Shown piece after piece: positions 8,635 through 17,960 of a DNA stretch of 64,000 bases (position 1 is the stretch's first letter; every line of letters begins with the position of its first letter). Below the pieces are notes generated by a model. The model was given only the letters and a program-made list of their open reading frames with translations, searched no databases and was not told the origin of the DNA. Location of the stretch: the NCBI RefSeq assembly GCF_002920895.1, contig NZ_PQVG01000003.1, positions 1 through 64,000 of the forward strand. The letters are read 5' to 3'. The DNA comes from Flavobacterium alvei (GTDB lineage Bacteria > Bacteroidota > Bacteroidia > Flavobacteriales > Flavobacteriaceae). Position numbers and translations under genes: made by a program.

Positions 8635-9180
8635 TTAAAACTGACCTTTATACAACAAGGCTTGTTCAATATGTGCCAAATGGTGGTTGCAATGCCAAGC
8701 ATAAACCCCAATGTTTTCCTCCAAACTAACTATTTTCATATTGCCAGGATGAAAGAATTGTTTCTTTAATTCTTTTGTTCCAAAAGATTTCAAAAGTAGC
8801 ACCCAACGAGCGTGAACACCTTCGATGATTTGAAGTGATGGAGAAATATCATTCGAATTGCCATCGGCGAGTTCAGCCCAAAGTTGCTCTTCATAGGGTT
8901 TTATGTCGGGAACATCTTCGGTTAAAGCCAGTTTAAATCGAATCAAACTATTCATATGACTGTCGGCACAATGATGCACGACTTGTTTTATCGACCATCC
9001 TTTTGGTCTGTAAATCCAGTTCAATTCTTCGATAGAAAGACTTTGGGTCAGACTTTTTATTTTGGATGGAAAAGCTTCAATAGTGGCAATCCAATTTTCT
9101 ATATCAGTTTTTGAAATAGAATCGGTTTTATGAAATTCACCAATTGGGAATTTTAGTTTTTCGAGGGTTTGAAGGTTCAT
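8635..9180 (-). CDS. DinB/YfiT-like metal-dependent transferase or hydrolase
   Basis: A 181-residue four-helix-bundle protein of the DinB superfamily, YfiT branch. The expected metal histidines are visible: VVHHCADSHM near residue 70 and WHCNHHLAHIEQAL near 165, the typical second His cluster. RPKGWSIKQVVHHCADSH is the family signature. YfiT-like proteins include thiol transferases and detoxification enzymes, so the exact reaction is unknown. The cytoplasmic location follows from the lack of a signal peptide. It is 32 bp downstream of the DUF389 gene and probably cotranscribed. Confidence 0.8.
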   Translation of the reverse strand: MNLQTLEKLKFPIGEFHKTDSISKTDIENWIATIEAFPSKIKSLTQSLSIEELNWIYRPKGWSIKQVVHHCADSHMNSLIRFKLALTEDVPDIKPYEEQLWAELADGNSNDISPSLQIIEGVHARWVLLLKSFGTKELKKQFFHPGNMKIVSLEENIGVYAWHCNHHLAHIEQALLYKGQF

Positions 9181-9212
9181 TTTTCTTTAATTTTAGAAAC
9201 AATCCTTATCTG

Positions 9213-10517
9213 TTAATTGGTTTCTTGTTTATAAATTTCAATTTTATCTTTGGAGAGTCTTTTTTGCAACCACAACTTTAGTTTTTGTTTGGATTCATCA
9301 GTTAAATTGGTCTTAGAATCGTAAATTAAAACGGGGCGAACATAAGCACTGTCTTTATTTTTAATAAAGCTATGATTGGATATCGAGATGTTTTCGACTT
9401 GGGGGAAAATGATTTTTATTTCTTCCAGTAATTCTTTATTGTTGTATGTATTGGATGCAATTTCATTTTTCAATTGATTGATTGTGATGTCTTTGGTGTC
9501 CAAATTTGTTTTTCCAGATTGGATTTGGTCAATAATATATTTTTTTATGTCTATTGTATCTTGTTTAATATGCAATTCTGTATTCTCAATTTGATAATTG
9601 TTTAGGGATTTGTTAAGTGACTTAATTTCGTTAGTATTAAATTTTTGTCTTAAAAAAGCAAGTTCAATTTTTTTAGGACTGGTATTTAGATTTATGTTTT
9701 TATACAAAATAGTATAACCTTTATTTGTAAATTCATTTTCAATAAAAAGATTGATTTTTTGACTCGTTTTTTTCTCATCAAATAGGGTATAAGCAAAAAA
9801 GATGCTGGGTAACATTAAGGCTAGAGTCAAGGCAGAAATGCCATATTTTATTTGTTTTTGACGTTTGACATCGACTTGTTTTACTGCTGGATATTTTAAA
9901 TATTTAACGATTAGAAAAGTTGAAATGCAAATAAAGACACAGTTTATGGTGTATAAAAACAGAGCGCCCAAAAAGAATTTTAGGTTGCCAATGGCCAATC
10001 CATATCCAGCAGTACACAAAGGAGGCATTAATGCTGTTGCGATGGCAACTCCCGGAATCGGGTTTCCTTTTTCGACTCTTGTGATAGCAATCACTCCTAC
10101 AAGACCACCAAAAAAGGCAATCAATAAATCATAAATATTAGGCGAAGTTCTGGCTAATAATTCCGATTGAGTTTCTTTGAAAGGACTCAAATAAAAATAG
10201 GTTGTCGAAACGACTAAACTAACGATTGTGGCTATTAAAAGATTTTTTAATGCTTTCTTCACCAATTCAGAATCATACATTCCGAGTCCAAATCCAGCAC
10301 CAATAATTGGTCCCATTAAGGGTGAAATGAGCATTGCCCCAATAATCACAGCTGTTGAATTTACATTCAATCCGATCGAAGCAACCACAATAGCGCAGGC
10401 CAAAATCCACAAGTTTGAACCCCGAAATGAGATATTAGATTTTACATTTTCTAAAACTTTTTTCTTGTCTTCTTCTCCAGAATGAAGGTCGGTAAATTTT
10501 AATATTTTATGAAGCAT
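9213..10517 (-). CDS. DUF389 family inner-membrane protein
   Basis: A 434-residue protein. The N-terminal half (about 25-230) carries the DUF389 membrane domain with six or so TM segments and the signature GAMLISPLMGPIIGAGFGLG, followed by GGLVGVIAITRVEKGNPIPGVAIATALMPPLCTAGYGLA. The C-terminal half (about 250-434) is soluble, rich in Lys, Asn and Ile, and unlike known domains. The family resembles a transporter fold, but its substrate is unknown. The ATG at 10517 follows a spacer of over 200 bp (10518-10749) shared with divergent ssb; I see only AT-rich sequence there. Confidence 0.85.
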   Translation of the reverse strand: MLHKILKFTDLHSGEEDKKKVLENVKSNISFRGSNLWILACAIVVASIGLNVNSTAVIIGAMLISPLMGPIIGAGFGLGMYDSELVKKALKNLLIATIVSLVVSTTYFYLSPFKETQSELLARTSPNIYDLLIAFFGGLVGVIAITRVEKGNPIPGVAIATALMPPLCTAGYGLAIGNLKFFLGALFLYTINCVFICISTFLIVKYLKYPAVKQVDVKRQKQIKYGISALTLALMLPSIFFAYTLFDEKKTSQKINLFIENEFTNKGYTILYKNINLNTSPKKIELAFLRQKFNTNEIKSLNKSLNNYQIENTELHIKQDTIDIKKYIIDQIQSGKTNLDTKDITINQLKNEIASNTYNNKELLEEIKIIFPQVENISISNHSFIKNKDSAYVRPVLIYDSKTNLTDESKQKLKLWLQKRLSKDKIEIYKQETN

Positions 10518-10749
10518 CTCTTTTTTATGATTTTTACTTGAAATTTGTTAACGTATAAAAAATCAATAATTCTTTATAAATCAATCAAATATAGTAAATA
10601 ATTTCCATTTACAAACGGTTACAAATAGTTACAACCGAAAGTAAGCAGTTATCAACCGAATAAAATTTTAGAGCTGTCGCATCTTTGCCCTGTTGATTGG
10701 AACGAGTCATTCAACAAACTATATATAAACAATTTAAATTTTACACGCC

Positions 10750-11082
10750 ATGAATGCAATGAAAAACTCAGTACAATTAATCGGTCACGTAGGACAAGAA
10801 CCAGAAATCAAAACTTTTGATGGAGGAAAAAAAGTAGCTAATATTACATTGGCAACCAATGAAGTTTATTACAAAGAAAACGGAGACAAGGTAGAAAAAA
10901 CCGAATGGCACAAAGTGAAAGCCTGGGGAAAAACTGCTGAAATTATCGAAAAATATGTAACCAAAGGCAAGGAAATTGCCATAGGAGGAAAGTTGACCTA
11001 TAGTGATTATCTTGATAAAAACGGAGAGAAAAGATACATCACCGAGGTAGTGGCTAATGAAGTGCTGCTTTTAGGAAAATAG
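10750..11082 (+). CDS. ssb: single-stranded DNA-binding protein, short form
   Basis: A 110-residue OB-fold SSB with typical motifs: NSVQLIGHVGQEPEI at the start, WHKVKAWGKTAEIIEKYVTKGKEIAIGGKL in the middle and YITEVVANEVLLLGK at the end. It coats single-stranded DNA in replication and repair. It stops right after the OB fold, with no disordered linker and no acidic C-terminal tip that usually recruits partner proteins. It may therefore be a second, accessory SSB. The following HRDC gene starts 24 bp downstream. The start MNAMKNS follows a long AT-rich leader. Confidence 0.92.
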   Translation: MNAMKNSVQLIGHVGQEPEIKTFDGGKKVANITLATNEVYYKENGDKVEKTEWHKVKAWGKTAEIIEKYVTKGKEIAIGGKLTYSDYLDKNGEKRYITEVVANEVLLLGK

Positions 11083-11106
11083 TCTAATCCTTTAAATTAG
11101 TTTGTC

Positions 11107-11535
11107 ATGAATATCAAAGTTTTCAACATTCGCCTCAGCAAAGAATTTTGTCAGGTAGATCAGAACAAAATGAATGAGTTTCTAGACTCTGTTGAGGTAA
11201 AACTTACTTCAACAAATTTTGTAACTACTTCAACTGTAGATTTTTGGTCGGCCGTTGTTTTTTATGAACCTAAAAAAGAAACTAAGTCTTCGTTTGATTT
11301 AAGTGAATTAACGGTCGAAGAAAAGAAAATTTATTCGGCTTTAAGACAATGGAGAAATGAATTGGCTGAACGATTAGGCTGGTCTGGCTTTAGAATTTGC
11401 CATAATTCTCATTTGGCTTCAATTGCAAAAGCAAAACCACAAACTTTAGATGAGCTTAAACGAATTAAAAGTTTTGGAGAAATTAGGACTGCTAATTATG
11501 GAGATGATATTATTTCTCTTTTGAACGCTTTGTAG
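11107..11535 (+). CDS. HRDC domain-containing protein
   Basis: A 142-residue protein. The C-terminal half (about 68-140) is an HRDC domain: LTVEEKKIYSALRQWRNELAERLGWSGFRICHNSHLASIAKAKPQTLDELKRIKSFGEIRTANYGDDII matches the nucleic-acid-binding helical bundle found in RecQ and RNase D. The N-terminal 60 residues are an alpha/beta segment without a known domain. No helicase or nuclease part is present, so it may act as a DNA-binding adaptor. Its position directly after ssb supports a role in DNA repair (inference). Confidence 0.8.
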   Translation: MNIKVFNIRLSKEFCQVDQNKMNEFLDSVEVKLTSTNFVTTSTVDFWSAVVFYEPKKETKSSFDLSELTVEEKKIYSALRQWRNELAERLGWSGFRICHNSHLASIAKAKPQTLDELKRIKSFGEIRTANYGDDIISLLNAL

Positions 11536-11552
11536 AATTAACTATTAAAAAA

Positions 11553-11579
11553 AAATGCCCTCTCATTCGGAGGGCATTT
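11553..11579. terminator. bidirectional intrinsic terminator
   Basis: Perfect arms AAATGCCCTC and GAGGGCATTT with a seven-base loop. A runs on the left and T-rich sequence on the right serve both the HRDC gene (plus) and the convergent small cysteine-rich gene (minus). Confidence 0.75.
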
Positions 11580-11583
11580 GTAT

Positions 11584-11757
11584 TTAGGAAACTTTTTTGA
11601 ATAGATCGTGCATAGGACAGCGATCGCAACGTTTCTTTTCGCTTTTTTTATATTTTTCGCAACAAGTAGATTTGCAGTTTTCTGCTTTCTTGATTTTGCT
11701 AAGAAGATCTTTTTTCTTTTTCTTCTTTTTCTCTTTTTCCTTTTCTTTCTTGCTCAC
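11584..11757 (-). CDS. small lysine-rich cysteine protein (57 residues)
   Basis: A short minus-strand frame from GTG at 11757: a run of Lys/Glu (residues 3-16) and then DLLSKIKKAENCKSTCCEKY and KKRCDRCPMHDLF. Cysteines C28, C32, C33, C44 and C47 could bind a metal. From memory, very similar small proteins occur in other Flavobacteriaceae, which supports a real gene. No ATG is available in frame. A box TATCTTTG (minus strand, 11783-11790) upstream fits the Bacteroidota -7 element. The convergent hairpin at 11553 ends it. Function unknown. Confidence 0.65.
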   Translation of the reverse strand: MSKKEKEKEKKKKKKKDLLSKIKKAENCKSTCCEKYKKSEKKRCDRCPMHDLFKKVS

Positions 11758-11899
11758 CTTGTGAAGGGTTAAAAATCTAACACAAAGATATATTATTTTT
11801 ATTTATTCTAAATAAGATTTGTCATTTTATTTTCAAAAAAAATACCTTATAGAAAAACAATTTCTTTAAGGTATTTATTAAAATTTTTGAAAATTCAAA

Positions 11900-12418
11900 T
11901 TATTTTGGTGCAGCTACTGTTCCTGCAGTAACAGCAATTTGTTGAATATCTCGGTCAAATAAATAAAGACCACCTTTGTCATCTCCAATCAAATTAATTT
12001 TATCTAAAATAGTTTTGGCAGTGGCTTCTTCTTCAATTTGTTCGGCAACATACCATTGTAAGAAATTATGGGTTGCATAATCTTTTTCTTGAAAAGTGAT
12101 GTGAACCAATTCATTAATTGAATTCGAAACAAAAATTTCATGTTTGTATAATTCTTCAAACATTCCTTTAAAGGTTTCATAAGAAGTTTTTGGAGCATTG
12201 AGTTCTGTAATTTGAGCGTGACCTCCTCTTTCGTTAACATATTTTATTAACTTGAGCATATGTAAACGCTCCTCATCAGACTGTGCATACATAAATTGTG
12301 AGATACCTTCTAATCCATTTACTTCAGCCCAACAAGCCATAGATAAATAAATTTGCGAAGACTCGGCTTCAATGCGAATTTGTTTGTTTAACGCGACTTC
12401 TATATTTTTTGATAGCAT
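11900..12418 (-). CDS. ftnA: ferritin, non-haem iron storage protein
   Basis: A 172-residue protein of ordinary bacterial ferritin length. Ferroxidase residues are visible at the FtnA positions: E17, E50, H53 (DEERLHMLK) and E94, with the later QWYVAEQIEEEATAKTIL helix giving the remaining ligands. It oxidises and stores iron in a 24-subunit cytoplasmic shell. It is a single gene, convergent with nothing close. The spacer 12419-12573 holds only AT-rich sequence. I see no clear Fur box. Confidence 0.93.
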   Translation of the reverse strand: MLSKNIEVALNKQIRIEAESSQIYLSMACWAEVNGLEGISQFMYAQSDEERLHMLKLIKYVNERGGHAQITELNAPKTSYETFKGMFEELYKHEIFVSNSINELVHITFQEKDYATHNFLQWYVAEQIEEEATAKTILDKINLIGDDKGGLYLFDRDIQQIAVTAGTVAAPK

Positions 12419-12573
12419 AATTTTGTTGTTTTAAGCAAATTTAATTAAAATAATTCAAAGAATAGATTGGTTTAAAAAAGATTTTTATCCTTGTAATTTC
12501 TTTAAAAGGAGAGTTATTTTATTCGAATAAGTTAATTTTTGAACCCAATTTATCAAAAAGACAGTATTCTAAA

Positions 12574-13203
12574 TTATTGATTCATCAATTTCTGAAAGCA
12601 ATCCACAAATTGACCGATGTGAAAACCATCCATCAATCCGTGATGAGCGTGAATAGACATCGACATTGTTTTCTTCCCATTAGTGTCAATCATCATTTTT
12701 CCAAAAGATATTTTAGGGCAACTATCCGGAAAGGTATAGCTTCTAGCGTGAGAAAGTGAGGTAAAATTAACCCAAGGAACAGCCGAAAAATGAATCAAAT
12801 TATCGTTTGGAAATTCACGGGTCAAAAGTCCCGATGTGTTTTGTATTCTTTCCATTTCTTGGAATGCGTTTTTTGTAAAAACTTCAAAATTTGGAGAGTA
12901 TTCAATTAACGAAAAACCGAAAGTGTTGTCTTCACGCAGTATAGTTGCCGAAACATCAATCCTGTCGTAAACGTAAATAGCATCGTTATGTATTCTATAC
13001 CGAAAGCATTCAATAGTGTTTACGGCAACCAGGGTTTTGTGCAAATAATAAACAAAAAAGGAAGATTCTAATTCTTTGGCAGTGGCATAGGCTTTGGTGC
13101 AATCTATTTCAAGGGTTAAACCAAAAAAAGGTTCTTCAAATTGTTTGAAAAATTGAAAATGTTCTTTCCTGGGCCAGTTTTCTATATCTAAAAGGGTTTT
13201 CAC
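12574..13203 (-). CDS. chloramphenicol acetyltransferase-like protein (CatA family)
   Basis: A 209-residue protein, normal length for trimeric CAT. The catalytic motif is HAHHGLMDGFHIGQF with H188 as the general base and D192 as the structural aspartate. The N-terminal RKEHFQFFKQFEEPFFGLTLEIDCT and the central PWVNFTSLSHA also match CAT. It would transfer acetyl from acetyl-CoA to a hydroxyl. Whether chloramphenicol is the real substrate is not certain, because chromosomal relatives in Flavobacteria are often of unproven activity. It sits next to a decayed HAD remnant. Confidence 0.82.
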   Translation of the reverse strand: MKTLLDIENWPRKEHFQFFKQFEEPFFGLTLEIDCTKAYATAKELESSFFVYYLHKTLVAVNTIECFRYRIHNDAIYVYDRIDVSATILREDNTFGFSLIEYSPNFEVFTKNAFQEMERIQNTSGLLTREFPNDNLIHFSAVPWVNFTSLSHARSYTFPDSCPKISFGKMMIDTNGKKTMSMSIHAHHGLMDGFHIGQFVDCFQKLMNQ

Positions 13204-13218
13204 AGTTGTATTATTTTT

Positions 13219-13340
13219 AGAATATTCATTATTTTTTCGAAGGTGTAAATGTTTTCGTGTTGCAGCTTGAAATCAATTCTTTCGTGTGCCCAAGTGGTAT
13301 GAAACGGAACCTATTTTTGTGAGTTGACTATCATCAAATC
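13219..13340 (-). pseudogene. remnant of the 3' end of a HAD phosphatase gene
   Basis: The minus strand at about 13220-13307 still reads FHTTWAHERIDFKLQHENIYTFEKIMNIL, matching the C-terminus of the intact HAD gene at 14902-15588. The aligned 77 bases (13231-13307 against 14930-15006) differ at about 12 positions. A second short match (GAGTTGACTATCAT near 13320) resembles the segment encoding GNSLKSD, implying an internal deletion. The orphan secreted gene lies between this remnant and the intact gene. Confidence 0.75.
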
Positions 13341-13361
13341 GCTTCGAGTGGAAGTTTTTCC

Positions 13362-14738
13362 TCAAAAAAATCCATCTGTAAATTTACGCATAATATATTG
13401 TTTTGCAATATCATCGTAATAGCCTAAGATATAAAAATCTTTAAATTTTAATATGCTTTTTGATGTTATTTTTTTATTTGTGTTTAAAAAATAAAAAATG
13501 TTGTCAATAGCATGAGGCTCTTCTTTTTGATGTATGAACTCAAAATTAGAATCCAATATGCTTTCAAAATAAACACTTTCAGTATGATAGATGTAGGGAA
13601 CGTTTCCTCCAAAAAATTCGTAATCCAAAGCAGATGGCTTATAAGGTTCTTCCTCTTTTGGAGTTCCAGCCACAGCAATCAAAGTATTTAGATTTTTTTT
13701 AAAAACAGATAAACCTATATCTAAAAGGAATAGATGTTCAAGAAATTTTTTTGTTTTTTTTAATTCTATTGGTTTTCTGTTGTCTTTTTGAATGACTAAT
13801 GGGGAGTTATTAAAAGAAATTGTTTCATTTTCGGAGACTTTAACGCTTTTTATGGTTTGGCTAGTATTAAAATCTTTTATATCGAGCAAAAGTTCCGATT
13901 CACTGGCGTTAATTTGGTAAAGCTTGCCATCTTGATAGAATGAATTACTTATTTTTTTGGGCGTTTGAAGGCTTGATTGAATGAATGTTTTTTCGTTTAA
14001 ATCGTGGCTTTTCAAATTAAGTTCAAATACTTGGGTCTTTTTTGAGTTATGATCCAATGTTAAAATAATTTCGTCTTCCAGCATATATACTTTACTTTTT
14101 TTGGTGCTTTTGTACAAAGGATTATAATCATCCACTTCAATTTTTTCAATGGGATTTTTTATAATGACTTGATTAAATGTCAAGAATTGGGTATTTTGAT
14201 TTTGAAATTTAAAACCAGAAAAGTCAAAAATTCTTTCTTCTACCTTTTTATCTCTAAAAGTATGGACATTTAGTGCTTGCTTATATTTGTATTTGGAAAG
14301 AATATAAAACATATTATTCTTCTGAAATGATGCGACTACATCCTGATCCCAAAAAGAATATTTAAAATTTAAAATTTCACAAGTTTTGTTTTCCAAATAA
14401 TATTTGACAATTAAAATAGTATTAAATCCTTCCGAAGACCAATAAAGAGTTGGGTTTCCATCTTCGCCAAAACTATATCCAATCAATGATTTACAGTTTT
14501 GATTTACTTGTAAGCTATATTGATCGGTTAGAAATAAAGCACTATTGTATTTTAAAATGGTGATGTTTTTTTTATCTGTTGCAAAAACAAACACATTGTG
14601 TGTTCGTATATTCTCAACAGTTAGGATTTAGTTGTTTTCTTTCGAATGTGTCAAATCTAATGGAAAAGAAGTCAATATTGTTTGACCCAACAATGTTGAT
14701 TTGTATGTTAGAAGCAAAAAAAGAAGTAGTTTTTTCAT
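13362..14738 (-). pseudogene. secreted orphan protein interrupted by one in-frame stop
   Basis: The open frame 13362-14594 begins mid-protein at a GTG. In the same frame upstream I read, from an ATG at 14738, a signal peptide (MKKLLLFLLLTYKSTLLGQT) and then FPLDLTHSKENN, a TAA at 14628-14630, and ILTVENIRTHNVFVFATDK continuing into the long frame. So a single nonsense codon splits an exported protein of about 458 residues. The body is beta-rich with repeated short strands and could be a propeller, but I recognise no domain. The upstream spacer 14739-14901 shows nothing notable. Confidence 0.7.
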
Positions 14739-14901
14739 ACTTTTTCATTTACTAAAATTGTGCCAATTTATTAGTTCATTTGACACGATTTAAAATTTGG
14801 GGGGAATAGAAAAAAATTTATTAGAATTTTATTTCAAACTTTGACTTGCACTTTTTTAATTAAGTCTAATGAGTGAATTGTTCGAAAAATCCTTTTTGCA
14901 T

Positions 14902-15588
14902 TTAACTTAAAATCTTCAAGACGTTGGTTATTTTTTCGAAAGCATAAAAATTTTCGTGTTCCACCTTGAAATCGATTCTTTCGTGAGCCCAAGTCGTGTG
15001 AAACGCAATATGAACGGCGTGTCCGCCAAGTGCCAAAACCGGCAAAACATCCGATTTCAGCGAGTTGCCAATCATAAAAAATTCCTCGGGTTGAATTTCC
15101 AAACGTTTCATCAAATCCGAATAATCCCTTTCCTGTTTGTCCGACATCACTTCGATGTGGTGAAAATACTGGCCTAATCCCGAATTGTGTAGTTTGCGGC
15201 GTTGATCCAACAAATCGCCTTTGGTCGCGACAACGAGTTTATATTTTCCGTGCAAAGCTTGCAAGGTTTCTTCCACGCCGTCCAATAATTCGATGGGTTT
15301 TTCGAGTAATTCTTTGCCGTATTCGATGATTTTTTCAATGACTTCAACAGGAATGGTATTGTTCGAAATTTTCATCGCCGCCTCAATCATCGAAAGAATA
15401 TACGCTTTAATTCCGTAGCCGTAGATTTTCAAATTGTCTATTTCAATCTTGAAAAGTTCCTGCGAAATCCCTTGATGTGACAAATAATCACTCATCAACC
15501 CACAAAATTTTTTCTCCGTTTCCTGAAAATAAGGTTCGTTTACAAACAAGGTGTCGTCAGCGTCGAAGGCAATTACTTTTAGGTTCAT
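14902..15588 (-). CDS. HAD-superfamily hydrolase (phosphatase)
   Basis: About 228 residues from the preferred ATG at 15588 (MNLKVIAFDADDTLF). An upstream GTG at 15606 is in frame but falls in a palindrome. HAD motif I is AFDADDTLF with D9 and D11. A helical cap follows, then VVATKGD (motif II), and MIGNSLKSDVLPVLALGG (motifs III/IV). The family hydrolyses phosphate esters, often nucleotides or sugar phosphates, and the substrate here is unknown. A diverged copy of its 3' end lies at 13219-13340. Confidence 0.85.
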   Translation of the reverse strand: MNLKVIAFDADDTLFVNEPYFQETEKKFCGLMSDYLSHQGISQELFKIEIDNLKIYGYGIKAYILSMIEAAMKISNNTIPVEVIEKIIEYGKELLEKPIELLDGVEETLQALHGKYKLVVATKGDLLDQRRKLHNSGLGQYFHHIEVMSDKQERDYSDLMKRLEIQPEEFFMIGNSLKSDVLPVLALGGHAVHIAFHTTWAHERIDFKVEHENFYAFEKITNVLKILS

Positions 15589-15601
15589 TTTTATTTTTTT
15601 T

Positions 15602-15651
15602 GCCACGAATTCACGAATTTTTAAAGTTTTTTAAATTCGTGAATTGGTGGC
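15602..15651. repeat. intergenic palindrome with TCACGAA words
   Basis: Arms 15602-15620 and 15633-15651 are inverted with one mismatch (GCCACGAATTCACGAATTT on the left). It fills the gap between metG and the HAD gene, both on the minus strand, and probably acts as a terminator or processing site. It is of the same word-repeat style as other spacers in this window. Confidence 0.65.
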
Positions 15652-15657
15652 TAATTT

Positions 15658-17718
15658 TTAATTTATCGTTTCGCCATTCGCAACACCATCCGCATCTGGA
15701 TTTACGAACACCAGTTTTCCTTCGGCGTTGTTGGTCATCAAAATCATTCCTTGACTTTCCACGCCACGAAGGTTTCTTGGAGCCAAGTTTACTAAAACAG
15801 TCACTCGTTTTCCAATGATGTCTTCGGGTTTAAAACTCTCGGCAATTCCCGAAACAATCGTGCGAACGTCAATTCCGGTATCTACTTTCAGGATTAGCAA
15901 TTTGTTGGCTTTCGGCATTTTTTCGGCTTCGAGAATCGTTCCCACACGCAAATCCATTTTGGCAAAATCCTCAAACTGAATTAGGTCTTTTTGAGGTTCT
16001 GCGACTTTGTTTTCGGCAGTGTTGGCGGTTTTGGTGGCTTCCAATTTGTCTATTTGTTTTTGGATTTCTTCGTCTTCAATTTTGGCGAAAAGCAATTCTG
16101 CTTCGCCAATTTGATGTCCGGCTGGAATTAAATCAGAATCATCAGCAACCGTTTTCCAATCTATTGGATTTTTGATATTAAGAATTCTGGATAATTTTGC
16201 AGCCGTGAAAGGCAAGAAAGGTTCGCAAAGTGAACTCAAAGCAGCCGCAATTTGCAAAGCCACATACATTTGGGTTTGCACGCGAGCTGGATCGGTTTTT
16301 ACCATTTTCCAAGGCTCTTCGTCGGCCAAATATTTATTTCCCAATCGGGCAACATTCATCAATTCGCCCAAAGCTTCACGGAATCGGTAACGCTCTATCG
16401 AACTCGAAATCACCGCTGGATAGGCTTTTAATTCGGTCAAAGTTTGTTCGTCCACTTCCGAAAGTTCGTTTGGAGTTGGAACAATTCCTTCGTAATATTT
16501 ATTGGTCAACACCACCACACGATTGATGAAATTTCCAAAAATCGCTACCAATTCGTTGTTGTTTCTCGCCTGAAAATCTTTCCAGGTAAAATCGTTGTCC
16601 TTGGTTTCCGGCGCATTCGATGTCAAAGCATAACGCAAAACGTCTTGTTGATTTGGAAATTCTTCCAAATATTCGTGCAACCAAACCGCCCAGTTTTTAG
16701 ACGTGGATAATTTGTTTCCTTCCAAATTCAAGAACTCATTGGCAGGCACATTGTCCGGTAAAATATAACTTCCTTCTGCCTTCAACATCGCCGGGAAAAT
16801 GATGCAATGAAAAACAATATTGTCTTTTCCGATGAAGTGAACCAGTTTTGTATCCTGATCTTTCCAATACGGTTCCCAGTCTTTTCCTTCTCTAGCAGCC
16901 CATTCTTTCGTAGAAGAAATGTAGCCAATTGGCGCGTCAAACCAAACGTATAATTTTTTTCCTTCGGCACCTTCAACAGGAACATCAATTCCCCAATCGA
17001 GGTCGCGAGTTACCGCGCGAGGTTCCAAGCCACCATCAATCCAGGATTTTACTTGTCCGTAAACATTGGGTTTCCAGTCATTTTTATGACCAACGAGAAT
17101 CCATTCTTTCAAGAAATTTTCGTAACGATCCAAAGGCAAAAACCAGTGTTTAGTCGATTTCAAAACAGGAGTTTCTCCCGTAATGGTCGATTTTGGATTA
17201 ATCAAATCCGTGGCATTCAAGGTCGAACCACATTTTTCGCATTGGTCGCCATAGGCTTCTTCGTTGCCACATTTCGGGCAAGTTCCCACCACAAAACGGT
17301 CTGCCAAAAATTGGTCTGCTTTGGCATCATACAATTGCTCGGTCACTTCCTCGATAAAATCACCCTTGTCGTACAGCGCTTTAAAAAATTCCGAAGCCGT
17401 TTCGTGATGAATTTTGGCCGAAGTTCTGGAATAATTGTCAAACGAAATTCCAAAATCCGAGAAAGATTTTCGGATAATTCCATCGTATTTGTCGATTACT
17501 TCCTGGGGCGTAACGCCTTCTTTTTTGGCTTTCATCGAAATCGCCACGCCGTGTTCGTCGCTTCCACAAACAAACAAAACGTCTCTTCCCTGCAATCTTA
17601 AATAACGAGAATAAATATCCGAAGGCACGTAAACACCCGCCAAATGCCCAATGTGAATGGGTCCGTTAGTGTAAGGCAATGCCGCCGTAATGGTATATCT
17701 TTTTGGATTCTGTAACAT
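15658..17718 (-). CDS. metG: methionyl-tRNA synthetase
   Basis: A 686-residue class I synthetase that charges tRNA-Met. The HIGH motif is intact at 22-25 (PIHIGHLAG). The zinc-binding insert shows [17 protein letters not shown] (about 147-163). The KMSKS equivalent is KLSTSKNW. The C-terminal 110 residues ([25 protein letters not shown]) form the EMAP II/Trbp111-like tRNA-binding domain used for dimerisation, as in the long bacterial form. The start [19 protein letters not shown] is the usual one. It stands alone between repeats. Confidence 0.97.
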   Translation of the reverse strand: MLQNPKRYTITAALPYTNGPIHIGHLAGVYVPSDIYSRYLRLQGRDVLFVCGSDEHGVAISMKAKKEGVTPQEVIDKYDGIIRKSFSDFGISFDNYSRTSAKIHHETASEFFKALYDKGDFIEEVTEQLYDAKADQFLADRFVVGTCPKCGNEEAYGDQCEKCGSTLNATDLINPKSTITGETPVLKSTKHWFLPLDRYENFLKEWILVGHKNDWKPNVYGQVKSWIDGGLEPRAVTRDLDWGIDVPVEGAEGKKLYVWFDAPIGYISSTKEWAAREGKDWEPYWKDQDTKLVHFIGKDNIVFHCIIFPAMLKAEGSYILPDNVPANEFLNLEGNKLSTSKNWAVWLHEYLEEFPNQQDVLRYALTSNAPETKDNDFTWKDFQARNNNELVAIFGNFINRVVVLTNKYYEGIVPTPNELSEVDEQTLTELKAYPAVISSSIERYRFREALGELMNVARLGNKYLADEEPWKMVKTDPARVQTQMYVALQIAAALSSLCEPFLPFTAAKLSRILNIKNPIDWKTVADDSDLIPAGHQIGEAELLFAKIEDEEIQKQIDKLEATKTANTAENKVAEPQKDLIQFEDFAKMDLRVGTILEAEKMPKANKLLILKVDTGIDVRTIVSGIAESFKPEDIIGKRVTVLVNLAPRNLRGVESQGMILMTNNAEGKLVFVNPDADGVANGETIN

Positions 17719-17757
17719 AATTCAGTTTAATTTGCTGCAAAAATAAGGAATTATTTA

Positions 17758-17788
17758 TTGTCATCCTGAGCGAAGTCGAAGGATTAGG
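17758..17788. repeat. dispersed intergenic repeat (TCATCCTGAGCGAAGTCGA type)
   Basis: The segment contains GTCATCCTGAGCGAAGTCGA followed by AGGATTAGG. This word is a familiar dispersed intergenic element in many Bacteroidota genomes (recognition from memory). It lies just upstream of metG's start, in the divergent spacer. Confidence 0.5.
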
Positions 17789-17876
17789 AGCTGTTTCCCG
17801 CTATACGTTGCAATCTTTTGCTTTTTAAAGGAAAAAGCAAAAGGATTTTCACTGCTATCGGGGCTAGGGGATTTGG
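17789..17876. repeat. dispersed intergenic repeat with internal stem
   Basis: It begins GAGCTGTTTCCCGCTATACG and ends CACTGCTATCGGGGCTAGGG. An internal stem pairs AATCTTTTGCTTTTT (17813-17827) with the complementary run beginning at 17834. A related unit with the same outer words is at 28958-29018. It probably folds in RNA, but its function is unknown. Confidence 0.5.
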
Positions 17877-17960
17877 TTTTGCCATAACTTTCTTTAGTTT
17901 GCAGAACTGATATTTGTAAGAAAATGTTATATTTGACTTGTTTTAGAGAAACATCAAATT

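Noticed and set aside
12574..13203. Clinical chloramphenicol-resistance gene
   Set aside because: Family membership is clear, but there is no mobile context and the true substrate is unproven. Chromosomal CAT-like proteins are common in this group.
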